DNA of 64,000 nucleotides from Marinifilaceae bacterium (GTDB lineage Bacteria; Bacteroidota; Bacteroidia; Bacteroidales; Marinifilaceae): NCBI GenBank assembly GCA_025210485.1, contig JAOARN010000151.1, positions 1 to 64,000 of the forward strand, read 5' to 3'. Shown piece by piece: positions 9,391 to 19,616 of this stretch (position 1 is its first letter; each line of letters starts with the position of its first letter). The notes under the pieces were generated by a model. It saw only the letters and a program-made list of their open reading frames with translations, ran no database searches and was not told where the DNA came from. The position numbers and the translations under genes were made by a program.

Positions 9391-9413
9391 TGAATATAAA
9401 AATATTTTTAAAT

Positions 9414-9932
9414 ATGGGAATAATTAGAACATTAAAAGGCAAGAGCCCTAAATTTGGTGAAAATTGTTTCATTGCAGACAATGCAGCAATTATAGGTGAT
9501 GTAGAAATGGGTGATGGATGCAGCATATGGTTTGGTGCGGTTTTACGTGGAGATGTACATTATATCAAATTAGGCAATAATGTTAACATCCAAGATAATG
9601 CTACAATTCATGCTACTTACAAAAAGTCACCAACTAATATAGGGGATAATGTTTCGATAGCTCATAATGCTGTAGTTCACGGATGTACAATAAAAGATAA
9701 TGTACTTATAGGAATGAGTGCTGTTGTACTTGATGATGCTGTTATTGAAAGTAATGCAATAGTTGCTGCTGGAGCTGTAGTAACAAAAGGCACTGTTGTA
9801 GAATCTGGCAGTGTGTATGCAGGCTCGCCAGCAAAAAAAATAAAAGACTTAAGTCCTGAATTGCTAAAGGGCGAAATCAATAGAATTGCTGACAGTTATG
9901 CTATGTACGCATCATGGTATGATGAAGAGTAA
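9414..9932 (+). CDS. Gamma-carbonic anhydrase family hexapeptide-repeat protein (YrdA/PaaY/CaiE type)
   Basis: A 172-residue left-handed beta-helix protein with recurrent hexapeptides such as GDVEMGDGCSIWFGAVLRGD and AIVAAGAVVTKG. Likely metal ligands are the His in RGDVHYIKLG and the two in SIAHNAVVHGC, the spacing seen in trimeric zinc gamma-carbonic anhydrases. It ends in the usual helical cap (SYAMYASWYDEE). Members have been described as carbonic anhydrase-like or thioesterase-like, and the exact substrate cannot be read from sequence. It follows the structured repeat by 23 bp, so the repeat may form part of its leader, and it ends at a terminator shared with gpmI. Confidence 0.85.
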   Translation: MGIIRTLKGKSPKFGENCFIADNAAIIGDVEMGDGCSIWFGAVLRGDVHYIKLGNNVNIQDNATIHATYKKSPTNIGDNVSIAHNAVVHGCTIKDNVLIGMSAVVLDDAVIESNAIVAAGAVVTKGTVVESGSVYAGSPAKKIKDLSPELLKGEINRIADSYAMYASWYDEE

Positions 9933-9943
9933 ATTAAAAATAA

Positions 9944-9972
9944 AAAGGCTTTGATTAAAAACCAAAGCCTTT
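9944..9972. terminator. Bidirectional terminator between the carbonic anhydrase-like gene and gpmI
   Basis: A 10-bp perfect stem, AAAGGCTTTG / CAAAGCCTTT, with a short A-rich loop lies between two convergent genes and is followed by T- and A-rich tails. Confidence 0.85.
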
Positions 9973-9984
9973 CTATTATATTGA

Positions 9985-11508
9985 TTAAGATATTAAAACC
10001 TCTCCCGTCATTTCTGAAGGCTGCTTAAGACCTAATATCGATAAAATAGTAGGTGCAACATCAGCTAACTTTCCTTTCTTAATACTCATATCTTTTCTTT
10101 CTGTAACCCATATAACAGGAACTGGATTTGTAGTATGAGCAGTATTTACAGAGCCATCATTATTCAATGCACGGTCTGCGTTTCCATGATCGGCAATAAT
10201 GATTACTTCATAATTATTATCTTTTGCAGTTTCTACAACCTTTTCCACACAATTATCAACAGTTTGAACTGCTTTAGTAATTGCATCGTATACTCCTGTA
10301 TGACCTACCATATCGCAATTTGCAAAATTAAGACAGACAAAGTCAGGTTGATTTTCGTTCAATTCATCAACAATTTTCTTTGCAACTATAGGAGCAGACA
10401 TTTCAGGTTGCAAGTCGTAAGTAGCTACCTTTGGAGAAGGAACTAGAATGCGCTTTTCATTCATAAATTCGTCCTCTCTTCCACCTGAAAAGAAAAATGT
10501 AACATGGGCATATTTTTCAGTTTCGGCTATACGCACTTGGCTCATTCCATTTTCAGCAACTATTTGACCCAAGCTTTTTTTGATATCTTGCTTGTCGAAA
10601 ATGACATTTACATTTTTGAAATTTGAATTATAACAAGTCATAGTAGCCCAATGAACAGGCAGAGTATTCATCCCAAATTCTGATTTATCCTCTTGACTAA
10701 ATACGGTTGTCATTTGGCGAAGACGATCAGTTCTGTAATTAAAACACAATACAGCATCTCCCTCTTCTATTTTTGCTATTGGATTTCCAGATTCGTCTGT
10801 ACGAATTATTGGTTTTATAAATTCATCGGTAATATCATTCTCATATGACTTTTTAACTTCTGCTAATAAATCTTCAGTTTTTATTCCTTCCGATTTAGTA
10901 TAAGCATCATATGCGAGCTTTATTCTATCCCAATTATTATCTCTATCCATTCCGTAGTATCTACCCACTATGGATGCTACTTTTGCCGTTCCTTTCCCCT
11001 CAGTTTCTTTAATCAATCTATCAAGAAAATCATATCCTGAGCGAGGATCAGTGTCACGACCATCGGTAAGTCCATGAATAAACAAATCGTTTACGCCTGC
11101 CTCTTTAGCAGCAGCGCATACAGCAATAGCATGATTGCTTAGCGAGTGTACCCCACCATCACCAACTAGGCCTATAAGATGTAATTTAGACTTATTTTCT
11201 TTTACTTTATTAAAAAGATTAATCAAGTTTTTATTCTTTGCTAAACTATTATCTTCAACTGCTTTGTTTATTCTAACTAAATCTTGATAAACAACTCTTC
11301 CAGCACCGATATTTAAGTGACCCACTTCCGAATTTCCCATTTGTCCATTAGGCAAACCTACAAATTCTCCAGATGCTTCAAGGCTAGCATTAGGATAGTT
11401 GTTTAATAGAGAATCAATATATGGAGTATCTACCTGAGATATAACATCAGCTTTAGATTTATCGCCTATACCCCATCCGTCTAATATCATTAAAAGTGTT
11501 TTCTTCAT
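9985..11508 (-). CDS. gpmI: 2,3-bisphosphoglycerate-independent phosphoglycerate mutase
   Basis: GpmI interconverts 3- and 2-phosphoglycerate in glycolysis and gluconeogenesis using two metal ions (usually Mn) and a phosphoserine intermediate. The 507-residue length is typical. The first metal-binding Asp is at residue 10 (LMILDGWGIGD) and the catalytic Ser60 lies in QMGNSEVGHLNIGAG. HGLTDGRDTDPRSG and the late IIADHGNAD and NTAHTTNPVPVIWV motifs supply the other ligands. It is monocistronic, convergent with the preceding gene. Confidence 0.95.
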   Translation of the reverse strand: MKKTLLMILDGWGIGDKSKADVISQVDTPYIDSLLNNYPNASLEASGEFVGLPNGQMGNSEVGHLNIGAGRVVYQDLVRINKAVEDNSLAKNKNLINLFNKVKENKSKLHLIGLVGDGGVHSLSNHAIAVCAAAKEAGVNDLFIHGLTDGRDTDPRSGYDFLDRLIKETEGKGTAKVASIVGRYYGMDRDNNWDRIKLAYDAYTKSEGIKTEDLLAEVKKSYENDITDEFIKPIIRTDESGNPIAKIEEGDAVLCFNYRTDRLRQMTTVFSQEDKSEFGMNTLPVHWATMTCYNSNFKNVNVIFDKQDIKKSLGQIVAENGMSQVRIAETEKYAHVTFFFSGGREDEFMNEKRILVPSPKVATYDLQPEMSAPIVAKKIVDELNENQPDFVCLNFANCDMVGHTGVYDAITKAVQTVDNCVEKVVETAKDNNYEVIIIADHGNADRALNNDGSVNTAHTTNPVPVIWVTERKDMSIKKGKLADVAPTILSILGLKQPSEMTGEVLIS

Positions 11509-11736
11509 CTTAATTTAATTTTTCTATTCATTAATCATTGAACCCGAATTCCAAAATAGCTAGGAAAAATAACTAGTTATTAGCACATATCATTTTCACT
11601 AATAGCATGAGTCAATTTATGAATATTTAAGTTAATTTATAAGACAAAAATATTCTTTAAATTTAAAAAACAAAGCACTAAGACAAAGAATTTCAAATAT
11701 TTGTACGCAAACGTTTGAGATAATTATAAAATACAA

Positions 11737-11768
11737 AAAAAAGCTGAACCCATTGGGTTCAGCTTTTT
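11737..11768. terminator. Terminator downstream of the second susCD pair
   Basis: An A-run leads into the stem AAGCTGAACC / GGGTTCAGCTT with loop CATT and then a T-run. It lies 27 bp past the SusD stop codon on the minus strand. The symmetric A/T tails would also let it work on plus. Confidence 0.85.
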
Positions 11769-11794
11769 GTATTTTGGTTGTGAATGGCTAATTA

Positions 11795-13231
11795 TTATTT
11801 AGCATATTCTGGATTTTGCTCTAATTTATTAGCATTTAGCTCAGCTCTTGGTATTGGTTGAATAGTTCTGAAATCATTCCATTTAACATGCATAACTTGA
11901 GAAACACTTGCTAAATGATCGTCACCTGTCCTTACTATATCTTTTTTATTTCTTATAAAATCAAAGAAAGTATGACCTTCTCCAGCCAATTCTTTTCTTC
12001 TTTCTAATAAAACTCTATCAAGAGTAAGATCAGCATCGTTAGCAATCTTATTAGCTACTCCAGTACGTTTCTCAATCAACTGATTAAGGATATCTCTACC
12101 ATCAGATACTGGAACCTCAGCACTATGAACAGCACACTCGGCAGCAATTAAATACATTTCTGCTACTCTTAGAACATGAATATTATTTACCAATATATCA
12201 GGATATTTTTTAAATACTCCTCCATCAGTAAATAAGGACTTACGGATATCATTATCTTCAAATAATGATCTATATTCATCAGTTACATACATTGCATTAT
12301 ATCCATCTTTATGATATAAATAACCAATACCTTCTCGGCTTGGATTATCATCAGTGGTATTAATAATATAAAATATATCTTCTTGGTTAACACCCTTCCA
12401 ACTTCCAATAAAATCAGATTTCTCGTTCAAAGGAAAGTTTCCTCCATCTATAAGTTCTTTAGCCGCATCATATGCAGCTTTATAATTTCCTTTATACAAA
12501 TCCACTCTTGCTTTTAATGCTTTTATACCATCAGCATTAAACCAACCTCCAAAATTAGCTTTTGCAAGCATCAACTTATTCGCTTCAGCAATATCATTAT
12601 AAATTAATGTGTATACCTCTTCTACAGTTGATCTTTTAGGATTTGATTTCTTATCAAAAACTTTGTCTGCAAGAATTACTCCTAATTTATCATATGCATC
12701 TCCTCTTTGCCCCGTTGGGATACGACTGTATATTTTAAGCAAGTCAAAATGACATAAAGCTCTTAACGCATAAGCATTAGCCATTATTACTTTAAGATAC
12801 TCTTCCTCAGAATATTTAACATTATCGTTAGATATCGTTGCCTTATCGTCAATCTCTATTTTATTAACATTTTCAATAAGCATGTTAACATTATTCAAAA
12901 CAATATAAGGATGTGACCATAAAGAAGTAGTTGAAGATTCTGTGGTTTCACTATATCTATACATAGATTCTGTTCTTTTCCCAGCCTTAACAGTTCTTAT
13001 ATCCATTGCCTTAACATCACCATAGGTTAGGTAATTTGCGCCATAGTATTCCTCGTCCTGCATTTTTGATAAAGCACCATTAATCGAATTTCTACAATCT
13101 CTAACGGTTTTAAATGCCTCACTAGTTTCAATTTTATCTGAGGGCAAAACATCGGACATCCATTCTTCCGAACAGGATGTAAACAATACTATACCAACTA
13201 TATATGTAAGTAATAATTTAATTCTAATCAT
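11795..13231 (-). CDS. SusD/RagB-family nutrient-binding outer-membrane lipoprotein (pair 2)
   Basis: A 478-residue SusD homologue: surface lipoprotein that captures ligand and hands it to the SusC channel below. The signal peptide ends in the lipobox LFTSC (Cys at about residue 20). The N-terminal SusD-like domain includes MQDEEYYGANYLTYGDV, and the TPR-bearing core has ANAYALRALCHFDLLKIYS and VLRVAEMYLIAAEC. The family C-terminus RTIQPIPRAELNANKLEQNPEY is clear. It lies 3 bp after its SusC partner. No sugar-cleaving enzyme adjoins, so the ligand could be a glycan, peptide or other oligomer. Confidence 0.93.
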   Translation of the reverse strand: MIRIKLLLTYIVGIVLFTSCSEEWMSDVLPSDKIETSEAFKTVRDCRNSINGALSKMQDEEYYGANYLTYGDVKAMDIRTVKAGKRTESMYRYSETTESSTTSLWSHPYIVLNNVNMLIENVNKIEIDDKATISNDNVKYSEEEYLKVIMANAYALRALCHFDLLKIYSRIPTGQRGDAYDKLGVILADKVFDKKSNPKRSTVEEVYTLIYNDIAEANKLMLAKANFGGWFNADGIKALKARVDLYKGNYKAAYDAAKELIDGGNFPLNEKSDFIGSWKGVNQEDIFYIINTTDDNPSREGIGYLYHKDGYNAMYVTDEYRSLFEDNDIRKSLFTDGGVFKKYPDILVNNIHVLRVAEMYLIAAECAVHSAEVPVSDGRDILNQLIEKRTGVANKIANDADLTLDRVLLERRKELAGEGHTFFDFIRNKKDIVRTGDDHLASVSQVMHVKWNDFRTIQPIPRAELNANKLEQNPEYAK

Positions 13232-13234
13232 AAT

Positions 13235-16200
13235 TTAAAAGTTTACTTGAATTCCAAAAGTGTAAGTTTTTAGAGGAGGAAAGTTCCAATTATCATAAAT
13301 AACTCCTCTAGCAGTAGTTTCAGGATCAAAATCATCCATTTTACTGAATGTTAACAAATTAACAGCAGTTGCATAAAACCTGATATTATCCATCTTTATT
13401 TTTTTACAAATATCTGATGGCAAGCTATAACCTAATGAAATATTTTTTAAACGTAAATAACTTGCATCCATAATTCTTCGTGAAGAATTATAATTTCCAT
13501 GATCAGGAGCACTATAAATTAAACGAGGATTGTCTGTAACATCTCCTTTTTGTTTCCAATAATCAAGATTACTTTTCAAAACAGGTCTATTTAAATCTGC
13601 TCCATCATCCCATAAAGAGTTTGCATTATAAAGGTAAGCATCTCCACCTATCTTAAATGTAAACATAAAAGATAAATCTATTCCTTTATAGGTAAATGAA
13701 TTTCTAATAGAACCACTTAATTTAGGTTCTGCATTACCTACAATTTTCTTTCCTGCAAGTCTAGAATCAGAAGTTGTATCAGCTTTCCCATCATCATCTA
13801 AATCAACTCTTTTTTCGTTCTCATCTAATATATACCATTCACCAATACCCGTTTCAGGATTTACACCAGCCCAATCTCTAAGATACATAGAAGTATATGA
13901 TTCTCCTTCTCTTAATATAAATGGAAATGTAGATACATTATCTCCACCCTCTAGCTTATCAACAGTATTTTTAAAATGAGTTAAATTTAAACTTGTAGTC
14001 CATGTGAAATCATCTTTTGTAATATTATAAGAAGTAAGAGTAAGCTCAAATCCTTTATTTGTCATCTCACCAACATTATCTAAATATTTTGTATAACCTG
14101 TAGCTCGTGTTGTAGGAACAGGTAATAAGAGATCCACAGTTTTCTTATGAAAGTAATCAAATTCTACATTGAATTTATCCATTATTTTTGCATCAAATCC
14201 AATATTGAAATTCTTGTTTTTCTCCCATTTTAACTTATCATTATCTACTTGATAGTAAACTTGACCAGCCTCAGCATTATAACTTTCCGCATACGAATAA
14301 AGACCTCTTGATCCAACCCAGCTAGAAGGCAAAGTACCATTTACACCATAGGAAGCACGTAATTTCATATCATTGATAAAATCAAACTGCTTCATAAAAT
14401 CCTCTTGTGTAATTCTCCATGAACCAGATACAGAATAAAAGTGCCCCCATCTATTATCAGAACCTAATCGAGAACTTGCATCAGTTCTATAACTCAAGCC
14501 GAAATAATATTTATTATCATAATTATAATTCAATCTAGATAAAATAGACTGCATTCTATCAGAATCTTTGTAAGAAGAATTGCTTAATGGAATCGCAGCC
14601 ACATCCATCCTAACTTTATCCTCGGTAGGCAAACCTTTTGACTCTCCACTAATTTGATGATCAGTTAATTTTTCAACTTCATAACCTGCCAAAATATCGA
14701 TATTATGAACATCTTTAATTCTTGTATTATAGGTGAAAATATTAGTAGAAACTAATTTCAATCTTTTTTTGACTTTCTCGTTGGCATATCCATCCATTGA
14801 TTCACCATCCTGAGATTTAGGAGACCAATATCTATGTCCATAAGTTTGAGTTAAATCCATACTGTTAGTAGATTTAAACTTTAAACCTTCCATTAGATTC
14901 AAGGTAAAACTTCCTTGGTTGGTATTTTTCCAAACCCTTGTATTTTGTATGTTTAACGACTCCTCTGCAATTGGGTTCGGATTCTTATTCGGTATTATGG
15001 AATAATCTCCATTTGAATCTTTAATAGGAATCAGCTGATTTAAGAATCCTCTAGTAGAATACCATGGATTCTTTTTATACGCACCATCAGAAGGAACAGT
15101 ATTCTGTTCGATATAAGTCAAGTTAGTATTAAATCCAAATTCAATTAAATCATTAGCTTTATGATCTAGATTTAAACGACCTGAAGCTCTTTCAAAATCA
15201 GACCCGATAGTTACACCGTCAGTTTTATTATAAGCTAATGAAGCAAAAAATTTAGTTTTCTCACCACCTCCTGAGGCTGAAAACTGATGATCTTGAACTT
15301 TACCTATTCTAAAAAGTGCGTCTTCCCAATCATAATCTGAATCAGGTCTTGTTGGATCATAACTAGGAAATAATGCCTTCATATTAGATTCAGCCTTAGA
15401 TTTAGCCGACTCTGTATCTAAACCATTTACAATTTCAAAAAAATTACGAATACTTTCATATTTATAATCATAAGTTTCTTCTGGTGAAGCAAGTTCAGCG
15501 GTTTTTACAGCAAAATCACTAAATCCAAATTCACTTTTAAACGTAAATTTTGTTTTACCTTTTTTACCTTTTTTTGTTGTAATTAATATTACACCATTTG
15601 CAGCTCTAGAACCATATAATGCAGCAGCAGCAGCATCTTTAAGCACAGTCATACTAGCAATATCACTTGGATTTAAAGTAGATAACACACCTAATTCTGC
15701 AGAAGAAGAACTACTCAAATTATCATTTAATACTGCAACACCATCAATAACATACAACGGTTCGTTTGACGAATTAATTGATCCAATACCGCGAATACGA
15801 ATTGAAGGAGAAGAACCAGGTTGACCAGAAGTACCTGACACTTGAACACCTGCAGTAGAACCAGACAAAGCTTGATCTACAGAAACCACAGGAGTTTTAG
15901 AAATATCATCAGCATTAACCTGAGTAGCTGAACCTGTAAAACTTGATTTTTTTGTAGTTCCATAAGCAGTGATAATAACCTCATTCACCCCAATAGATTC
16001 ACTTTTCATAGTGATTGCCATATTAGGTTTCATATCGGCAACTTTGTGTTCTTGAGAAACCATTCCCACAAAAGAGAAGATTAAAACTTCGTCGCCTTTA
16101 TTAACTGATAAAGAGAATTTACCATCTAAATCAGTAGCAGTACCAATAGTAGTACCTTTAATAACTATGGAAACTCCTGGAATAGGGAGTCCATCGTCTG

Positions 16201-16297
16201 CCGAAGAAACAACTCCGGAAACTGTTTTTTGTTGCGCCCAAACGCCCTGTAATCCTACAATAAGTAGCATTAACATTGAAAACAGAACTTTTTTCAT
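13235..16297 (-). CDS. SusC/RagA-family TonB-linked outer-membrane transporter (pair 2)
   Basis: A roughly 1020-residue TonB-dependent transporter. The open frame extends 13 codons further upstream, but MKKVLFSMLMLLIVGL at 16297 is a standard signal peptide start and is conserved in the paralogue at 22625. After the signal comes the carboxypeptidase-regulatory-like domain (SGVVSSADDGLPIPGVSIVIKG...), then the plug domain with VDQALSGSTAGVQV, IRIRGIGSINSSNEPLYVIDG and LKDAAAAALYGSRAANGVI, and a 22-strand-type barrel ending in FGIQVNF. It moves substrates captured by its SusD partner across the outer membrane using TonB energy. The first 150 residues are almost identical to the neighbouring SusC, which suggests duplication or gene conversion. 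Confidence 0.95.
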   Translation of the reverse strand: MKKVLFSMLMLLIVGLQGVWAQQKTVSGVVSSADDGLPIPGVSIVIKGTTIGTATDLDGKFSLSVNKGDEVLIFSFVGMVSQEHKVADMKPNMAITMKSESIGVNEVIITAYGTTKKSSFTGSATQVNADDISKTPVVSVDQALSGSTAGVQVSGTSGQPGSSPSIRIRGIGSINSSNEPLYVIDGVAVLNDNLSSSSSAELGVLSTLNPSDIASMTVLKDAAAAALYGSRAANGVILITTKKGKKGKTKFTFKSEFGFSDFAVKTAELASPEETYDYKYESIRNFFEIVNGLDTESAKSKAESNMKALFPSYDPTRPDSDYDWEDALFRIGKVQDHQFSASGGGEKTKFFASLAYNKTDGVTIGSDFERASGRLNLDHKANDLIEFGFNTNLTYIEQNTVPSDGAYKKNPWYSTRGFLNQLIPIKDSNGDYSIIPNKNPNPIAEESLNIQNTRVWKNTNQGSFTLNLMEGLKFKSTNSMDLTQTYGHRYWSPKSQDGESMDGYANEKVKKRLKLVSTNIFTYNTRIKDVHNIDILAGYEVEKLTDHQISGESKGLPTEDKVRMDVAAIPLSNSSYKDSDRMQSILSRLNYNYDNKYYFGLSYRTDASSRLGSDNRWGHFYSVSGSWRITQEDFMKQFDFINDMKLRASYGVNGTLPSSWVGSRGLYSYAESYNAEAGQVYYQVDNDKLKWEKNKNFNIGFDAKIMDKFNVEFDYFHKKTVDLLLPVPTTRATGYTKYLDNVGEMTNKGFELTLTSYNITKDDFTWTTSLNLTHFKNTVDKLEGGDNVSTFPFILREGESYTSMYLRDWAGVNPETGIGEWYILDENEKRVDLDDDGKADTTSDSRLAGKKIVGNAEPKLSGSIRNSFTYKGIDLSFMFTFKIGGDAYLYNANSLWDDGADLNRPVLKSNLDYWKQKGDVTDNPRLIYSAPDHGNYNSSRRIMDASYLRLKNISLGYSLPSDICKKIKMDNIRFYATAVNLLTFSKMDDFDPETTARGVIYDNWNFPPLKTYTFGIQVNF

Positions 16298-16779
16298 AAA
16301 TGTTAAATTAGTGGTTAATAATAAATCTACATACACTGACTATATTTTTAGTTTAGCTGTAGATTAGTTAACACATAATCTATTGCCTATATCTATAACC
16401 ACATTAATTTAAACTATATATTTAGTTGTATAAATTAAAAAAAATTGGAAGAAAACTAATAAAACTGTAATTAACAATTTCCCCAAATCATATTACAGTT
16501 CATCCTAAATCTTCCAGACAGGCTATAAATAAAGGCTTATAGATTATCATTTTTGTTTCGGTGGGCAAAAGTGTAAAAATTTCTTAAATATTCAAAATTT
16601 AGGTTTAATTATATTTAAGCCTTAGCCGAAATTTAACATTTGAAATTCGACCTTTTAACTATCTTTTTAGTTTACTTAAATACAAAAAGAGGTATATATT
16701 TTTTTGATTGTAAGGAGTATTGCAGAGCCTTGATACATTAATGACAATTAATTTTCACTAACAAAATTTAAATCACAAA
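16298..16779. other. Intergenic leader region upstream of susC (pair 2)
   Basis: No gene is seen. Just upstream of the start codon the motif TTAGTGGTTAATAATA (about 16308-16323 on plus) is shared with the leader of the other susC at about 22634-22649, so the 5' UTRs are related. The rest is AT-rich and presumably carries the promoter for the pair 2 operon. The terminator of the upstream unit is annotated separately. Confidence 0.5.
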
Positions 16780-16806
16780 AAAAGCCTACGCAAATGCGTA
16801 GGCTTT
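16780..16806 (-). terminator. Terminator of the first susCD-lipoprotein operon
   Basis: The stem AAAGCCTACGC / GCGTAGGCTTT with a short AAAT loop lies 20 bp downstream of the lipoprotein stop codon on the minus strand, with A/T runs on each side. It separates the two nutrient-uptake units into distinct transcripts. Confidence 0.85.
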
Positions 16807-16825
16807 GTATTTTGGATAAAGAAAT

Positions 16826-18115
16826 TTATTTCTTTACTAACTGTACTTTTTCTCTGGTAATTCTATCAGCTTCAACTTCTAAATATGCGTCCTTTTCTTT
16901 ATTATAAACACGTTTAGATATTTCGTAATTCATTACAATTTGCATTACACCAGCCTTTTCGATTATAGAACCACTAACATTTTTTATTTCCTGATATTCG
17001 ACAACAATATTGCGAGTAACATCAACTTTTTTAGGTTTGCCAGTTTCTTCATCCACAACTTCTTCTTGAAAAACTACATCACCATATGTCTCTGTTAATC
17101 TTTGAGTTTCAATTCCAAATGACACTTCTAATGGCTTACTATTATCCATAGTCATTTGTATATTCATTGGAAAGTTTTCAAAATTAGACAAGATTAGTTT
17201 TCCTGAACCTTCAATCGCTAAAATAGACACGTCTGAAATAGGAGTTCCATCTTCCTGTTTAAGATCATATACATCATTCCATTCTTTTTCTAAAAACTTA
17301 TAACCATTACCAAAAGTTAATGTAGAAACAGGATTCTTTTTGAAAGTATAACCATCAATACCTACCTGATTAGTAACTTCCAACTGAAATGAATTAGCTA
17401 AATTATAATCAAGCGCAGCATTATGCTTATAAACTATAGGTACCTTAACAGATGTTTTACCTTTCGCAACGGTAGCTGAAGCAGGGATAACGAAGTCAGT
17501 TCCTGCGACTAAACCACCTTTAATATCAGTAGCAGCTAGCGTTAAAACTACATCCTTGTCGGCCTTAGCACTTAAACTCAACACAACAGTATCTTTTTGC
17601 TCTGTTTTAGGTGCCTCATAATCAAAAGCGTAAGATGCTAATTTAGAAAGCTCTACTGTTGGGAAAGTATCTCTTGAAAGCGTTAGACTTAAAGCAGACT
17701 GATCACCCATTATTTTGATATCAGAACTAGATAAATTTAACTCAAGTTCTTTCTCCTCACCTAATGTGAACTCAGAACCATAAACCTCTACATCAAATTC
17801 AGCAACATAGGAACCTTTAGGTAAAACAACTGAATTAGAAAGCAATTTGTATTGATCATTAGCAGCAGTAGTTGCCTCTTTATCTGAGTTTACAGCAATA
17901 CTAATAGTTCTCTCTTTACTAATATCACCACCCACTAACTCAAGACTAATCTTTGCAGTCTTAGTTTCAGTGTTGTAATATTCGAAATTTACAGATTCAC
18001 TAGATTTATTAAAACCTACAAAATTATCTGTAAATTTTGTGTATTCTTCATCACAAGAATATGTAGTCAACAGCAAAATAGCTGCCATATATTTTAAAAT
18101 ACTCTTCATTTTCAT
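16826..18115 (-). CDS. Surface lipoprotein in the SusE/SusF position, Calx-beta-like modules
   Basis: A 429-residue predicted lipoprotein: signal peptide with lipobox TTYSC (Cys about residue 21) followed by acidic residues (DEEYTKF), typical for surface export in Bacteroidota. The N-terminal part (VGFNKSSESVNFEYYNTETKTAKISLELVG) looks like the DUF1735/DUF4843 or Calx-beta type immunoglobulin-like modules found in SusE-like proteins. A second module of that type spans about residues 150-270. The C-terminal part is beta-rich and unrecognised. It is 12 bp after SusD, third gene of the operon, so it is likely a ligand-binding accessory to that transporter. No catalytic motif is seen and family assignment is tentative. 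Confidence 0.7.
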   Translation of the reverse strand: MKMKSILKYMAAILLLTTYSCDEEYTKFTDNFVGFNKSSESVNFEYYNTETKTAKISLELVGGDISKERTISIAVNSDKEATTAANDQYKLLSNSVVLPKGSYVAEFDVEVYGSEFTLGEEKELELNLSSSDIKIMGDQSALSLTLSRDTFPTVELSKLASYAFDYEAPKTEQKDTVVLSLSAKADKDVVLTLAATDIKGGLVAGTDFVIPASATVAKGKTSVKVPIVYKHNAALDYNLANSFQLEVTNQVGIDGYTFKKNPVSTLTFGNGYKFLEKEWNDVYDLKQEDGTPISDVSILAIEGSGKLILSNFENFPMNIQMTMDNSKPLEVSFGIETQRLTETYGDVVFQEEVVDEETGKPKKVDVTRNIVVEYQEIKNVSGSIIEKAGVMQIVMNYEISKRVYNKEKDAYLEVEADRITREKVQLVKK

Positions 18116-18127
18116 ACGTTTTAAAAA

Positions 18128-19597
18128 TTACGATTCGTACTTAGGATTCTGTGTCAATTCGTTCACATCTAACTCAACTCTAGGAATTGGTTGAATCATT
18201 TTATAGTAATTATAAGGAATTGTTTTTCCTTTAATTTCATCATCTTTTGGCAGATTTCCCCAATGATCTTTTCCTGTACGAACTACATCTTTCTTATTTC
18301 TAACTAAATCAAAAAGTCTATGACCTTCACCAATTAACTCAAGACTTCTTTCTTCAAGAATTCTATCAATATTAAAGTTAGCAGCAGCAACTTCATTTGC
18401 AGGATTGGCTCTAGAAACTATAGCATTCAAATAATCGATAGCTTTAGCTTCGCCAGCTTTTAACCCAGCCTCTGCAGCAATTAAATACACCTCAGAAAGT
18501 CTAATAACAATAACATTAGCATTGTATGATTTAGCATCTCCCCCAGTTTTGATAAGATCTAAAGTATTTGCTTTTCCAGGATATTTTAAAACCCTTCCGT
18601 ATCTTGGACTATCATCAGTTGATGATTTATCTTCCCAAAGCATTTGATTTCTAACATCATCAGGATCAGCAGCTAATTTAGCAATATAACTATCTGTTGC
18701 AACAATTTGCCCATAACCTTTTTTATCCCATAAATAAGAAACAGCTTCTAAACCAGCATTATCTTCATCGGAGTTAGCTATTTCAAATAAAGATTCCGTA
18801 TTGAAACCATCAACCCATGAATTAACATACTCTGCATTAGGAACTAATTTTGCACCTGAATTGGTAATTACATCAACAGCCATGTCAAATGCAAGTTTAT
18901 CATCTCCATGATACAAATAAACTCTAGAAAGAAGAGCTTTAGCAGCCCATTTGTTTATTTTTCCATTATTAGCTTTATCTGACAATAATGCAATAGCATC
19001 AGTAAAATCTTTAATTACCTGAGTGTAAACCTCAGCAACAGTATTTCTTTTTGGCTTAGCATCGAATTTTAAAGGCTCAGTAACAATAGGTACACCTAAA
19101 GAAGCACCATTATCATGAGAATATGCTTTACCATACAATCTTACTAAATCAAAATGTGCCAATGCTCTTAAAGCCAATGCTTGACCTTTCAAGTCATTTC
19201 TTTCAGCTATTAATTTGTCAGTTTCTGCGTCTAAACCGTCAACAATTGCAAGAATATTATTTACTTGTTTTAGAACTCTATAAGGGAAAATCCAAAGCCC
19301 AGTTTGACTTGCTTCTGTATAAAATCCATAGTGATACTCAGTATCTAAACGACCAGTAGTTGTAGCTCTACAATCCTCACCCAAAACATCAGGAAGAGTT
19401 ATGAAATCTGAGCCATAATATTCATCGTCTTGCATATAATCATATGCCCCATTTAAGGTAACCTGCGCATCTGCAACAGTCTTAATCGAACTTGGTGTCT
19501 GCGCTTTACTAGATTCCAAATCAATAAAATCATCTGAACAACTAGCAAATAAACCCAAAGTAATTATACTTAAAAGTAATATATTTATTTTTCTCAT
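18128..19597 (-). CDS. SusD/RagB-family nutrient-binding outer-membrane lipoprotein (pair 1)
   Basis: A 489-residue SusD homologue with lipobox LFASC (Cys about 20) and DDFIDLE after it. The N-terminal motif MQDDEYYGSDFITLPDVLGED corresponds to MQDEEYYGANYLTYGDV in the second SusD, showing common ancestry. Core helices include ALALRALAHFDLVRLYGKAY and VIRLSEVYLIAAEAGLKAGEA. The C-terminal YYKMIQPIPRVELDVNELTQNPKYES is diagnostic. It lies 19 bp after its SusC and 12 bp before the accessory lipoprotein, forming a three-gene operon. Confidence 0.93.
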   Translation of the reverse strand: MRKINILLLSIITLGLFASCSDDFIDLESSKAQTPSSIKTVADAQVTLNGAYDYMQDDEYYGSDFITLPDVLGEDCRATTTGRLDTEYHYGFYTEASQTGLWIFPYRVLKQVNNILAIVDGLDAETDKLIAERNDLKGQALALRALAHFDLVRLYGKAYSHDNGASLGVPIVTEPLKFDAKPKRNTVAEVYTQVIKDFTDAIALLSDKANNGKINKWAAKALLSRVYLYHGDDKLAFDMAVDVITNSGAKLVPNAEYVNSWVDGFNTESLFEIANSDEDNAGLEAVSYLWDKKGYGQIVATDSYIAKLAADPDDVRNQMLWEDKSSTDDSPRYGRVLKYPGKANTLDLIKTGGDAKSYNANVIVIRLSEVYLIAAEAGLKAGEAKAIDYLNAIVSRANPANEVAAANFNIDRILEERSLELIGEGHRLFDLVRNKKDVVRTGKDHWGNLPKDDEIKGKTIPYNYYKMIQPIPRVELDVNELTQNPKYES

Positions 19598-19616
19598 ATT
19601 AATTCTTTTTTATCAA

